Part shown: positions 1-6,684 of the stretch, one piece after another
Numbering within the stretch: the first letter of the stretch is position 1
Layout of the letters: every line of letters begins with the position of its first letter
NCBI GenBank assembly: GCA_004555055.1
Contig: SFJN01000114.1
Span: 1 to 8,604 of the forward strand
Source of the DNA: Bacteroidales bacterium
GTDB taxonomy: Bacteria; Bacteroidota; Bacteroidia; Bacteroidales; Bacteroidaceae
Length of the DNA stretch: 8,604 bases
Direction of reading: 5' to 3'
Made by a program: the position numbers and the translations under genes
The notes under the pieces: generated by a model
Databases searched by the model: none
Seen by the model: the letters and a program-made list of their open reading frames with translations, nothing else
Told to the model about the DNA's origin: nothing

Positions 1-1
1 A

Positions 2-9
2 TATATTTG
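2..9 (+). promoter_or_regulatory. possible Bacteroidetes -7 box (TATATTTG)
   Basis: TATATTTG matches the Bacteroidetes sigma-ABfr -7 consensus TAnnTTTG. The -33 element would lie outside the window. It would give a leader of about 130 nt for the barrel gene at 150. A match of this kind is expected a few times by chance in a window this size, so support is weak. The rest of 10-149 is AT-rich with no other feature I can support. Confidence 0.25.
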
Positions 10-149
10 TTCTTCGCATCCATATTTATCTTCCTAACAAACCTCTTGTATTTTCTGGAGTGAGTTTCGGATAGAATGGATGAATTAGCTTTATGGTGGA
101 TACTTGTCCTGTTATTGGACATAGATCTTTATTTTTACGATAAAAATGA

Positions 150-968
150 ATGAATGATATGATAAATTATTTGACAACAAAGAATCGATTGCTGGTTGCA
201 TTGCTTGCATTTATTCTTCCATTTTCTTTTGCGAAAGCAGAAGTAAAAGAAGATGGAAAGACTATTTCGCAAGGCTGGTACGTCGGTATTGAGGGTGGAA
301 TGCCTTTCGGTTTCTCTACTTTCTCAAGTTTCGGACATGACAAGACGCACCTCGGTTGGGCTGCTGGCTTATATGGGGGCTATCGTTTCAACTCCATATT
401 CTCGGCTGAGTTATCTGCCAAGTATGGAGAGATGAACTTGTCTGCACAAGACTGCTGCGTAGAACGTAACTATTGGTTGGGTAGCGACGGTATGCTTTAC
501 AACGCAGGTGTCTTAGGCATGGATAGTTGGGAATATGCCAATCTGAAAAGCCATGTCAGAATGGGTTGGTATGGGGCAAGAGTGAACGTTCATCTCCTTG
601 GACTGTTCCCTCAAACAGCTAACAGCCGATGGGATTTGGCTGTTTCACCTCATATATATGCAGTAACTACCAAGGCTGACATCCGTACTACAACCCAAAG
701 AAGTTCGATGGAGTCCATTTTCCCGACAAGCGGCACGGAAATGGACCGCCGGCAATTAGTCGGGAGCGGCAAACGCTGCTTCCCGAGAATCGTCGCGGGT
801 GATGACGGGGATGCCGCCTTCCACAGGATAGGTTACCCAAAACGAGGTACCTCCCTCCATGTCGCCAGGACGTGCCAACTGCGCCCGGAAGACGATGCCA
901 CGGGGAGAAATCTTGTCAAAGGCGATGCCGCAGAAAATCTGCGACATGGGATCGGCATCACTGCCTAA
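150..968 (+). pseudogene. outer-membrane beta-barrel protein, 3'-truncated; tail is antisense read-through
   Basis: The frame opens with a clear Sec signal peptide (hydrophobic LLVALLAFILPFSF, cleavage after AKA near residue 30). It continues as an outer-membrane beta-barrel: GWYVGIEGGMPFG, then alternating aromatic/small strands such as GWAAGLYGGYRF and FSAELSAKYGEM, a DCC pair, and VSPHIYAV. This resembles the N-terminal barrel of Bacteroidetes OMP/OmpA-like proteins; the exact family is uncertain. Barrel-like sequence ends near residue 182 (about base 695, after TKADIRTTT). From about base 720 the residues become Arg/Gly-rich and non-barrel, and from 756 the frame is entirely antisense to the neighbouring minus-strand lipoprotein gene. 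Base composition also changes there, from AT-rich to GC-rich. I therefore read it as a gene that lost its 3' end, with a meaningless tail. ATG 159 is an alternative start. A short functional protein cannot be excluded, but its last strands would be missing. Confidence 0.7.
713..746. repeat. imperfect inverted repeat at the truncation junction
   Basis: GTCCATTTTCC (713-723) and GGAAATGGAC (737-746) pair over 10 bp with one bulged T and a 13-nt loop. A second inverted pair, TCCCGAC (721-727) and GTCGGGA (759-765), overlaps it and the stop codon of the minus-strand gene. The first hairpin lies 9 nt past that stop, so it could be its terminator. However, no T-run follows on the minus strand, and its position at the end of barrel homology also suits a recombination scar. 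Confidence 0.4.
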
Positions 969-1334
969 AGCCTTAATGAAGTCGTTTTTTCGGAACACCT
1001 TGTCTACCAGCACCTTGCCATCGACGGTCACGCGCACCTTCGCCTCATTGTCCTTGTAGGGGTCGTTGTAGGTATCTTTCACCATCGGGAGGGTATCGCT
1101 GGGGGCGATGCTTACCGTCGTGACATAATGTTTGCCGTCATAATCTATTGCTACCGGTGGCAAGGTACGGGCATCGTCATGCCCGGGACCTTCTTCCTGC
1201 GCCAGATTGTACATGGTGGTATCTATACGGACGGCATTGCCGTCGGTACGGTTGCCACATGCCACAGTAAGCATAAGGGAAAAAAGAAGGAGAGCGGACG
1301 CCGAAATCTCAATTATGGTCTTTCTCATAAACAA
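756..1334 (-). CDS. DUF4738-like lipoprotein
   Basis: The product is 192 residues. It begins with a lipoprotein signal: basic MRKT, a hydrophobic stretch, and the lipobox LTVAC with the lipidated Cys at residue 26 (24 if translation starts at the second Met, 1328). The mature part starts with a short polar linker, then has a beta-rich domain: DYDGKHYVTTVSIAPSD, KVRVTVDGKVLVDKVFRKNDF, GIAFDKISPRGIVFRAQL and SFWVTYPVEGG. The order of these elements (DG...F.K..F, then G.AFD, then V..P..GG) fits the DUF4738 family of Bacteroidetes lipoproteins as I recall it; its function is unknown. No catalytic motif is visible. It is probably periplasm- or surface-facing by lipid anchor. A good -7 box lies 20 nt upstream of the start, so it seems to be a single-gene unit, divergent from 1407. 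Family assignment is from memory of the pattern, not a search. Confidence 0.85.
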   Translation of the reverse strand: MFMRKTIIEISASALLLFSLMLTVACGNRTDGNAVRIDTTMYNLAQEEGPGHDDARTLPPVAIDYDGKHYVTTVSIAPSDTLPMVKDTYNDPYKDNEAKVRVTVDGKVLVDKVFRKNDFIKALGSDADPMSQIFCGIAFDKISPRGIVFRAQLARPGDMEGGTSFWVTYPVEGGIPVITRDDSREAAFAAPD

Positions 1335-1353
1335 ATTTGTCGAAAAATATCTG

Positions 1354-1361
1354 CAAAGATA
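1354..1361 (-). promoter_or_regulatory. -7 box TATCTTTG for the DUF4738-like lipoprotein
   Basis: On the minus strand TATCTTTG, followed by CAG, is a perfect TAnnTTTG match ending 19 nt before the start codon at 1334. Transcription would begin around 1345-1348, giving a very short leader. No TTG at the usual -33 spacing is visible, so the match rests on the -7 box and its position. Confidence 0.55.
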
Positions 1362-1384
1362 AGCAAAGTTTAAAACGTAATGAC

Positions 1385-1392
1385 TAATTTTG
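1385..1392 (+). promoter_or_regulatory. -7 box TAATTTTG for the DUF4230-like lipoprotein
   Basis: TAATTTTG, followed by CAG, matches TAnnTTTG and ends 14 nt before ATG 1407. Because it lies downstream of the in-frame ATG at 1380, a promoter here would exclude 1380 as the start and support 1407. It mirrors the box on the other strand at 1354-1361. No clear -33 element is visible. Confidence 0.5.
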
Positions 1393-1406
1393 CAGAAAAA
1401 AAGAGC

Positions 1407-2102
1407 ATGTCACGATTGTTTTCCATTGCATTTTGGATGTTTGCAGGACTCCTGTCGGGTGCCTGCAACTCTGGAAACCCTACCGCTACGGAAGTGAAAG
1501 GTGGGGACGCCGTGGGCGACAGTAGCCACCGCGAGCTCCCGATAAGGCACAGGAAGGAATTAGCGGATGCCGTACAGCAGCAAAGTAGGCTATACACCAC
1601 GGCATGCCACGTCCGCAAAATTGTGCTTTACAGCGATGACACGCGCATGGGCGGGAAACTGCTTGACATTCCCCTACCGGGAACGCGGAAGGTGGCCATC
1701 CCCATCGATGTAACGCTGAAAGCCTATGTTGATTTTGCGGACTTTTCAGAGCAAAACGTGACCGTGGCAGACTCCATTTGCATCATCACTTTACCCGACC
1801 CTAAGGTCGTCGTTACCGCCTCGCGCGTGGACCACCGTCAGACACGGCAATACATTTCTATGACCCGCTCAAAATTCAGCGAGGAGGAAATATCGCGCCT
1901 TACCGCGCAGGGCGAGGATTCCATTGTGGACCATATCGGCAACTATGGCATCATTGCACAGAGCCGCGAGGATTGCGCGCGGGTGCTGGTACCGATGATT
2001 CAGCGCATGGGATTCGAAGCTCGGAACATCATCGTCCGATATCGGAAGGAGTATAGCGAGGACGAAATCCGAAAGATGACACGCTTCAGGGATATGCCGT
2101 AA
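1407..2102 (+). CDS. DUF4230-like lipoprotein
   Basis: I chose ATG 1407 rather than the in-frame ATG at 1380. From 1407 the protein starts with a clean lipoprotein signal (MSRLFSIAFWMFAGLLSGAC, lipidated Cys at residue 20), whereas 1380 adds nine charged or polar residues and lies upstream of a likely -7 box. The product is 231 residues. After a polar linker comes RLYTTACHVRKIVLYSDD, then a beta segment (TRKVAIPIDVTLKAYVDFADFSEQNVTVADSICIITLPDPKVV), the order typical of the DUF4230 family: an early strand, then a hydrophobic K/G...D strand pair, then ITLPDPK. A helical stretch follows (SKFSEEEISRLTAQGEDSIV to CARVLVPMIQRMGFE), then a final strand (NIIVRY) and a charged tail. No enzymatic motif is seen; the role is unknown and the location is probably the envelope. 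It is followed 216 bp later by a second protein of the same general build, so the two may work together. Confidence 0.85.
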   Translation: MSRLFSIAFWMFAGLLSGACNSGNPTATEVKGGDAVGDSSHRELPIRHRKELADAVQQQSRLYTTACHVRKIVLYSDDTRMGGKLLDIPLPGTRKVAIPIDVTLKAYVDFADFSEQNVTVADSICIITLPDPKVVVTASRVDHRQTRQYISMTRSKFSEEEISRLTAQGEDSIVDHIGNYGIIAQSREDCARVLVPMIQRMGFEARNIIVRYRKEYSEDEIRKMTRFRDMP

Positions 2103-2318
2103 AAATGTCCGGGGAGGAGGGCTGGTTCTGCCCGGCTTGTTTGTTGCCCATATCGACGTGTTCGGGAGGAATAGGAACTGCTGCCCACTAGCAAACGGCC
2201 TCCCTGAAGGTCGGAAGGCTTTTCCCCTAAAGGGATAGCTACCCCATACAGCATCTGCTCCCGGCTTTTACAAGTGCTCTACTCCCCTCCTCCCGCCCAC
2301 CCCAAAAAAAGAAATCCC
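2103..2318. other. GC-rich spacer between the two DUF4230-like genes
   Basis: This 216-bp gap carries no gene I can support. It holds a small GGGC/GCCC hairpin just after the upstream stop (2119-2133), a weak terminator-like stem (2198-2223), and a C-rich, G-poor stretch from about 2278 into the start of the next gene. No TAnnTTTG box was found on the plus strand, so the downstream gene may depend on read-through. Confidence 0.4.
2198..2223 (+). terminator. weak terminator-like hairpin
   Basis: GCCTCCC (2198-2204) and GGAAGGC (2213-2219) form a 7-bp stem with one mismatch and an 8-nt loop, followed directly by TTTT. If active it would attenuate transcription between the two DUF4230-like genes. 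The stem is imperfect and the T-tract short. Confidence 0.25.
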
Positions 2319-3002
2319 ATGAAAACGCTTTGGAAAACCATCACATGGCCTTTTCGCCACCTGTATCTCTGCCTGTTTTTCGTACTGGCTGTGCTGGCTG
2401 CATGGGGAGTATCCGTGCTCTTGCGAAAATGCAACGTGAGCGCCCCTTTGCTCGCCGTGGAAAAAAATGAGGCCATCGAAACAACTCCCGAAGAAATACT
2501 TTCAATCAGGCACATCGGCCAATGGGAATTCCTGAGTTTTGCGATGGAAGAGATGGTGGAACGCCACGAAGCCCGAATGCTGGGCGACCGGCACCTTGTA
2601 CGGATATATTATGGCACCATCCGTCTGGGTCTTGACACCAAAGACTTCTCCGACACCTGGTTCGCGGCTAAGGGCAATACGGCTGTGGTGAATCTTCCGG
2701 ACATCAGAATCCTCGATGAAAATTTCATTGACGAGGCGCGTACAAAGACATTCTACGAAGAGGGCGCTTTCAACGCCGAGGTGAAGCGGGAACTTTACGA
2801 CGAGGCTTACCGCGCGATGAAAGCACGCGCCATGACAGCACAAAACAGAAAAACCGCACGGCTTGCCGCAGAAAGGCAGATGAGGGCGATACTCTCGGCT
2901 TTCGGTTACGACAGCATCGTGGTGAACTTTCCACCGCAAGCTTCACAAAGCCCCTCCCACCAAGAAAACACAACAAAGGCATCCATAACTGAACAAAAAT
3001 AA
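2319..3002 (+). CDS. DUF4230-like protein with N-terminal membrane anchor
   Basis: A longer frame opens at GTG 2274, but it adds a proline-rich, non-signal leader. ATG 2319, preceded by an A-rich stretch, gives MKTLWKTITWPFRHLYL and is preferred. The product is 227 residues. Residues about 15-35 form one transmembrane helix with a basic N-terminal side, so the bulk should face the periplasm. The domain follows the DUF4230 pattern: EEMVERHEARMLGDRHLVRIYYGTIRLGLDTKDF, then NTAVVNLPDIRIL (compare ITLPDPK in the upstream neighbour). A long charged helix follows (EVKRELYDEAYRAMKARAMTAQNRKTARLAAERQMRAIL), then the closing strand FGYDSIVVNF. The end is Ser/Gln/Thr-rich. Function unknown. It seems paralogous to the lipoprotein at 1407, with a transmembrane anchor instead of a lipid. 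The protease gene starts 65 bp downstream on the same strand. Confidence 0.85.
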   Translation: MKTLWKTITWPFRHLYLCLFFVLAVLAAWGVSVLLRKCNVSAPLLAVEKNEAIETTPEEILSIRHIGQWEFLSFAMEEMVERHEARMLGDRHLVRIYYGTIRLGLDTKDFSDTWFAAKGNTAVVNLPDIRILDENFIDEARTKTFYEEGAFNAEVKRELYDEAYRAMKARAMTAQNRKTARLAAERQMRAILSAFGYDSIVVNFPPQASQSPSHQENTTKASITEQK

Positions 3003-3012
3003 GCCAGAAAAG

Positions 3013-3067
3013 CATACCCCCCCCAAAAAACACAACAACCCCAACAAAAACCCTACAAAAAAAGAAG
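3013..3067 (+). promoter_or_regulatory. A/C-only leader of the M6 protease gene
   Basis: From 3013 to about 3061 the plus strand is almost purely A and C, with a C8 run (3017-3024), A-tracts, no G and only two T. It ends in A7-GAAG just before ATG 3068. Such a stretch cannot fold on itself. In Bacteroidetes, unstructured A-rich leaders replace Shine-Dalgarno sites, so it probably serves as a translation-initiation region. No promoter box is visible in it. Confidence 0.5.
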
Positions 3068-5515
3068 ATGAAACGCCTATTTACTTTCCTTGTCGGAATA
3101 GTTACGACAGCTGCCTTGTGGGCTGTCCCCGCAAAATCGACGGTCTTTACGGTTAAGCAGCACGACGGAACGACAATCACCGTAAGGCAGGTGGGAGACG
3201 AATGGTTCCATTTCTACATCAACGTAGAGACGGGCGAACGTCTGCTTGCCGATGACGACATGAACTTCCGCCCCTTGTCGGATGTCGAGTTTTCGCAACG
3301 TTGCAGCCTCTCGAACAGTCGCAGAGCGCCCATGCACCGCCTCCCCACACAGGACGGTACCACGCTCGACCTCAAAGGAAAGCGCAAGTCGCTCGTACTC
3401 CTGGTGGATTTCAGCGACCTCAGTTATACCGCCTCCCGCGAACGTATGGACGACCAAATGAACAAAAAGGGCTTTTCGGAGAACGGGCATATCGGCTCCG
3501 TACGCGACTACTTCCTGGCACAGTCATACGGACAGTTCGAGGTGGACTTCGACGTCGTGGGCCCCATTACCATGCCCCAAAAGATGAGCTACTACGGCAA
3601 GAACAATGCTACGGGTAGCGATTCGCACCCTGGCGAAATGGTGGCAGATGCCTGTCTGGCGGCTCACGAACAGGGCATCAACTTTGCCGACTACGACTGG
3701 GATGGAGACGGGGAATGCGAAATGGTGACCGTCATCTATGCCGGTTACGGCGAAGCGCAGAGCAACAACAGCCAGAACATATGGCCGCACCAGTGGTTCC
3801 TTTCCGACTCTCACGACTATAACTACAACGACGGTCCCGGAGCCCTCGACCTCGACGGCATACGCGTGAACAAATACTTGGTGCTCAACGAACTCAACGG
3901 TTCCTACGGCAGCAGCATCGACGGCATCGGTACATTCTGCCACGAATTCGGGCACAGCCTCGACCTCCCCGACATCTACGATGTGAACTACATCAACTTC
4001 GGAATGAACGTCTGGAGCATCATGGACCGCGGATGCTATAACGCCAACGGCAGTGTGCCCTGCGGATATACCGCCTACGAACGCAAATTCTGCGGATGGC
4101 TCGAACCCCAGGTGCTCAGCGAAGGGGCGACCATCACCGATATGCCGGCCATCGACGACGAACCTGTGGCATACATCGTATATAACGATGCCGCTCCTAC
4201 GGAATATTATATGCTTTACAACGTACAGCAAAAAGGCTGGGACACCTATGCTCCGGGGCATGGTCTGCTCATCATGCACGTGGATTACGACTACCAAGTA
4301 TGGAACACCAATCAGGTGAATGTCAACGGGTCGAGGCAACGCGTAACCATCTTCCATGCCGACAACAACCAATACGAAAGCGAAAGCGGACTGCAGGGCG
4401 ACCCCTTCCCCGGACTAATGAATGTCACGGAATTCACCGACAAGTCCACTCCCAAGGCTTCGCTCTACAACATGAACACCGACAACCAGCGCCTCATGCA
4501 CAAGCCCATTACCGAAATCAGCGAAAACTATCCGGGAAAGGGGAAAGGCACCATTTCGTTCAAATTTATGGGAGGCGAAAAGGTGTTTGTCGAGGTACCC
4601 ACAGGACTGGGCGCAGACCACGTTGGAACAGATTCCTTCACAGCCCTCTGGAACCCTATCACCGATGCGGGCGCCACCTACAACCTGCTGCTCACCACCA
4701 CGGTGGAAGTTGAAGCCTTTGACCCTGAAGAGGTGAAAATCATTGCAGAGGATTTCAAAGACTTGCAGAGCGGCTCGTACAGCGACAAAGGCAGCGAACT
4801 CGACAATTACATGACCACACCCGGATGGGAAGGTCTGATGGTGTACGTTGAAAACGGCCGCCTGAAAATCGGCAGCACCGGCACAAAGGGATATCTCATT
4901 TCACCGAAAATGAATGTCACAAGCGGAAGCCTTACCCTTGCTTACAACGGAAAGCCTTACCTCGACGGCACGGAAATGGACCTTGTGCTCACCGTCGTTG
5001 ACAACGAAGAGCATACCGTGGCTGTGCCCCTGAACAATGGAAACGGGGTCGTTACACTGGAAGGACTACCAGACGGAGATTTCCGGATAAAGATTTCGTC
5101 CGAAGCTGCAACGGCAAAAAACGCACGGTTTTACCTCTACAGCCTCGCATTCTACGACGGAGCGTTTACCAAAGAGGAACTTTTCGGCGCCGAGCAGCGC
5201 ACCAGCGCAGTGCCCAACCGCGTGAAACGGGTGGTAAAGAAAACGATAAGGGAACTCACCGATACGCGATATGAGGTCAGCGACGTTCCCGAAAACTGTG
5301 TGTGCAGTTTCCAGGTGCAGGCTGTAGACACCGAGGGCAACGCCAGCGAATGGAGCGAAGCCTATAACCTGGTGTTTGGAGTTGTCGACGGCATTGAAGA
5401 AACTGTGGTCCACGCACCATACAGCCACACCGTATTTGACCTGCAAGGACGTCGGGTTTCACAAATGAAACGACACGGCATCTACATCGAAAACGGAAGG
5501 CTGAACATCAGATAA
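3068..5515 (+). CDS. secreted M6 family metalloprotease (immune inhibitor A-like)
   Basis: The product is 815 residues, exported by a Sec signal (MKRLFTFLVGIVTTAALWA, cleavage near 19-22). A propeptide-like segment (about 25-95) is followed by the M6 catalytic domain, which opens with KSLVLLVDFSD and GSVRDYFLAQSYGQFEVDF. DYDWDGDGECE (208-218) looks like a calcium-binding Asp cluster. HEFGHSLDLPD (292-302) is the zinc motif, with H292, H296 and probably D302 as ligands and E293 as catalytic base; WSIMD (316-320) matches the Met-turn region. From about 510 a fibronectin III-like domain begins (VPTGLGADHVGTDSFTALWNP). It is interrupted by a beta-sandwich-like insert (EDFKDL...GYLISPKMNV, about 558-705) and resumes near 725-775 (CSFQVQAVDTEGNASEWSEAY). 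The last 29 residues (VFDLQGRRV...GIYIENGR) resemble the short C-terminal tail of Prevotella/Bacteroides secreted proteins, akin to type IX sorting domains. All catalytic residues are present. Substrate unknown. Confidence 0.95.
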   Translation: MKRLFTFLVGIVTTAALWAVPAKSTVFTVKQHDGTTITVRQVGDEWFHFYINVETGERLLADDDMNFRPLSDVEFSQRCSLSNSRRAPMHRLPTQDGTTLDLKGKRKSLVLLVDFSDLSYTASRERMDDQMNKKGFSENGHIGSVRDYFLAQSYGQFEVDFDVVGPITMPQKMSYYGKNNATGSDSHPGEMVADACLAAHEQGINFADYDWDGDGECEMVTVIYAGYGEAQSNNSQNIWPHQWFLSDSHDYNYNDGPGALDLDGIRVNKYLVLNELNGSYGSSIDGIGTFCHEFGHSLDLPDIYDVNYINFGMNVWSIMDRGCYNANGSVPCGYTAYERKFCGWLEPQVLSEGATITDMPAIDDEPVAYIVYNDAAPTEYYMLYNVQQKGWDTYAPGHGLLIMHVDYDYQVWNTNQVNVNGSRQRVTIFHADNNQYESESGLQGDPFPGLMNVTEFTDKSTPKASLYNMNTDNQRLMHKPITEISENYPGKGKGTISFKFMGGEKVFVEVPTGLGADHVGTDSFTALWNPITDAGATYNLLLTTTVEVEAFDPEEVKIIAEDFKDLQSGSYSDKGSELDNYMTTPGWEGLMVYVENGRLKIGSTGTKGYLISPKMNVTSGSLTLAYNGKPYLDGTEMDLVLTVVDNEEHTVAVPLNNGNGVVTLEGLPDGDFRIKISSEAATAKNARFYLYSLAFYDGAFTKEELFGAEQRTSAVPNRVKRVVKKTIRELTDTRYEVSDVPENCVCSFQVQAVDTEGNASEWSEAYNLVFGVVDGIEETVVHAPYSHTVFDLQGRRVSQMKRHGIYIENGRLNIR

Positions 5516-5571
5516 TGACAGACGCCCCCTGCACCACACCTTCCCCAAAAACAACCTTAATGTGACATCAT

Positions 5572-5651
5572 AAAAGACGGACTTTAGAGGAAACACGCCC
5601 CCCAAGAAAAGAGATAGAATGGGAGGGCATCTTCTCCAAAGTCCGTTTTTT
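5572..5651. terminator. long branched hairpin with T6 tail between convergent genes
   Basis: AAAAGACGGACTTT (5572-5585) pairs with AAAGTCCGTTTTTT (5638-5651) over 14 bp with one G-T wobble. Inside, AGAGGA (5586-5591) pairs with TCTTCT (5630-5635), and GCCCCCC (5597-5603) with GGGAGGGC (5621-5628, one bulged A), leaving a 17-nt A-rich loop. The plus strand ends in T6, and the minus strand carries TCTTTTA after its stem, so it can terminate both the protease gene and the convergent transporter gene. It is much larger than a typical intrinsic terminator. Confidence 0.75.
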
Positions 5652-5684
5652 ATGGGTAGACTCTACCGCTATGGTCGAGTCGAA

Positions 5685-6602
5685 CTAAACAGTCGCACCG
5701 ATGCAAAGGCAAAACATGCTGAAGCACACAAGCAGAAGGTCGAGCAACTTGCTACGGACACCCCCTTCGTGAAAGACCAGTGCCCCGAAAGCAAAGCTTA
5801 CCAGCACACTGCCACGACGGGTCATCGAAACGACTGCAATCAGTGCTTCATCATACGCCAAAGCATGGAAATAGCACGCATCGGCAATGCAAAGAAAAAG
5901 TGGAATGCAAAGGATTGACCAACGCCAGACAAAAACCTCGCGATGCGAAACGTCGCAATTCCTCTGCCACCATTGCCAGACAACGAGCACAGACATCATC
6001 ATCAACATCTGATAAACATTGAACCAACTCTGTACGAAAAAAGCCGGCAAACCGAGATTGCCCATCAGAAACTTGTCGTAGAGTCCGCTGAGCGCACCAA
6101 GCACAGCGGCACAGACAAGCAACACAATCCAGGCATTATGCGTAAACACAATACCTTCGCGCTTTCCGCTACGGCTTAGTAACCAAAATGCAAAGACGGC
6201 AGTAACCACACCTGCCCACTGCCATAAATTAAGTTGCTCGTCGAATATCAGTAATGCACCTATCACCACCATCACCGGTCGGGTGGAATTGATGGGCCCC
6301 ACTAACGTCAGTGGCAAATGCTTGATGGCAAAATATCCGCAAACCCACGAGCCCAACACCAATGCCGCCTTCAGCATCACCCAAACATGCCACGAGAATG
6401 GCCCTGGATAGACGTAGAACAGACTTCCGCTATCGATGACACCATACAGACTTCCCAAGATTATCGGAAGAAATGCAAGAGAGGAAAACAACGTGTTAAG
6501 GAAAAGAACCGGAATGACGGCATTTTCACGCAGGCTCAACTTCTTGGCCACATCGTAGAAACCCAAAAACAGGGCAGAGCACAAGGCTATCAAGAACCAC
6601 AT
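5685..6602 (-). CDS. EamA/DMT-superfamily membrane transporter
   Basis: A longer frame begins at TTG 6617, but ATG 6602 gives the expected start MWFLIALCSALFLGFYDVAKK directly in the first helix, and a possible -7 box overlaps the TTG. This yields 305 residues, normal for the drug/metabolite transporter superfamily. About ten hydrophobic helices are visible in two halves of five. Each half ends with the typical EamA arrangement: a polar turn before a glycine-rich helix, then an acidic loop (GPINSTRPVMVVIGALLIFDE at 102-122; SMTRRGSVLVSFAFGALVFHE at 259-279). These helices should form the inner-membrane translocation path. The substrate cannot be read from sequence; the family includes amino-acid, nucleotide-sugar and metabolite exporters. 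It is a single gene on this strand, convergent with the protease and divergent from the lipoprotein at 6685. Confidence 0.92.
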   Translation of the reverse strand: MWFLIALCSALFLGFYDVAKKLSLRENAVIPVLFLNTLFSSLAFLPIILGSLYGVIDSGSLFYVYPGPFSWHVWVMLKAALVLGSWVCGYFAIKHLPLTLVGPINSTRPVMVVIGALLIFDEQLNLWQWAGVVTAVFAFWLLSRSGKREGIVFTHNAWIVLLVCAAVLGALSGLYDKFLMGNLGLPAFFVQSWFNVYQMLMMMSVLVVWQWWQRNCDVSHREVFVWRWSILCIPLFLCIADACYFHALAYDEALIAVVSMTRRGSVLVSFAFGALVFHEGGVRSKLLDLLLVCFSMFCLCIGATV

Positions 6603-6614
6603 ATCCCAAGAATT

Positions 6615-6622
6615 CAATTATA
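6615..6622 (-). promoter_or_regulatory. possible -7 box TATAATTG for the EamA transporter
   Basis: On the minus strand TATAATTG matches TAnnTTTG at all but one defined position and ends 12 nt before ATG 6602. If used, transcription would begin just upstream of 6602, supporting that start over TTG 6617. No TTG at the expected -33 spacing. Confidence 0.3.
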
Positions 6623-6646
6623 GGGGCAGGCTTTCCTTCGCCTTAC

Positions 6647-6656
6647 CACAATTGTG
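6647..6656. promoter_or_regulatory. perfect 10-bp palindrome CACAATTGTG
   Basis: CACAATTGTG is a perfect palindrome in the 82-bp divergent spacer, 45 bp from the transporter start and 29 bp from the lipoprotein start. The position suits a regulator-binding site serving both genes, but a 10-bp palindrome can occur by chance and no regulator gene is nearby. I found no exact TAnnTTTG box for the lipoprotein gene. Confidence 0.3.
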
Positions 6657-6684
6657 AATACTAATCATTTAATTATTGAACGTT

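Noticed and set aside
115..137. TTG...TATTTTTA as a promoter ahead of the barrel gene
   Set aside because: The spacing is about 12 bp, too short for -33/-7 elements, and the -7 match is poor.
2105..2191. 28-codon frame just after the first DUF4230-like gene, with a CPAC motif
   Set aside because: Too short, no promoter of its own, and the cysteine pair alone is not enough to support a gene.
2502..3180. Two overlapping minus-strand frames across the anchored DUF4230-like gene and the start of the protease gene
   Set aside because: Both lie antisense to well-supported genes, and their translations are Phe/Val/Cys-rich with no domain. The A/C-rich leader at 3013-3067 reads as a false hydrophobic Val/Phe/Gly run on that strand.
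3524..4372. 282-residue open frame on the minus strand inside the protease gene
   Set aside because: It is Val/His-rich with no recognisable domain, fully antisense to the M6 catalytic motifs, and has no upstream promoter. It is a by-product of codon bias.
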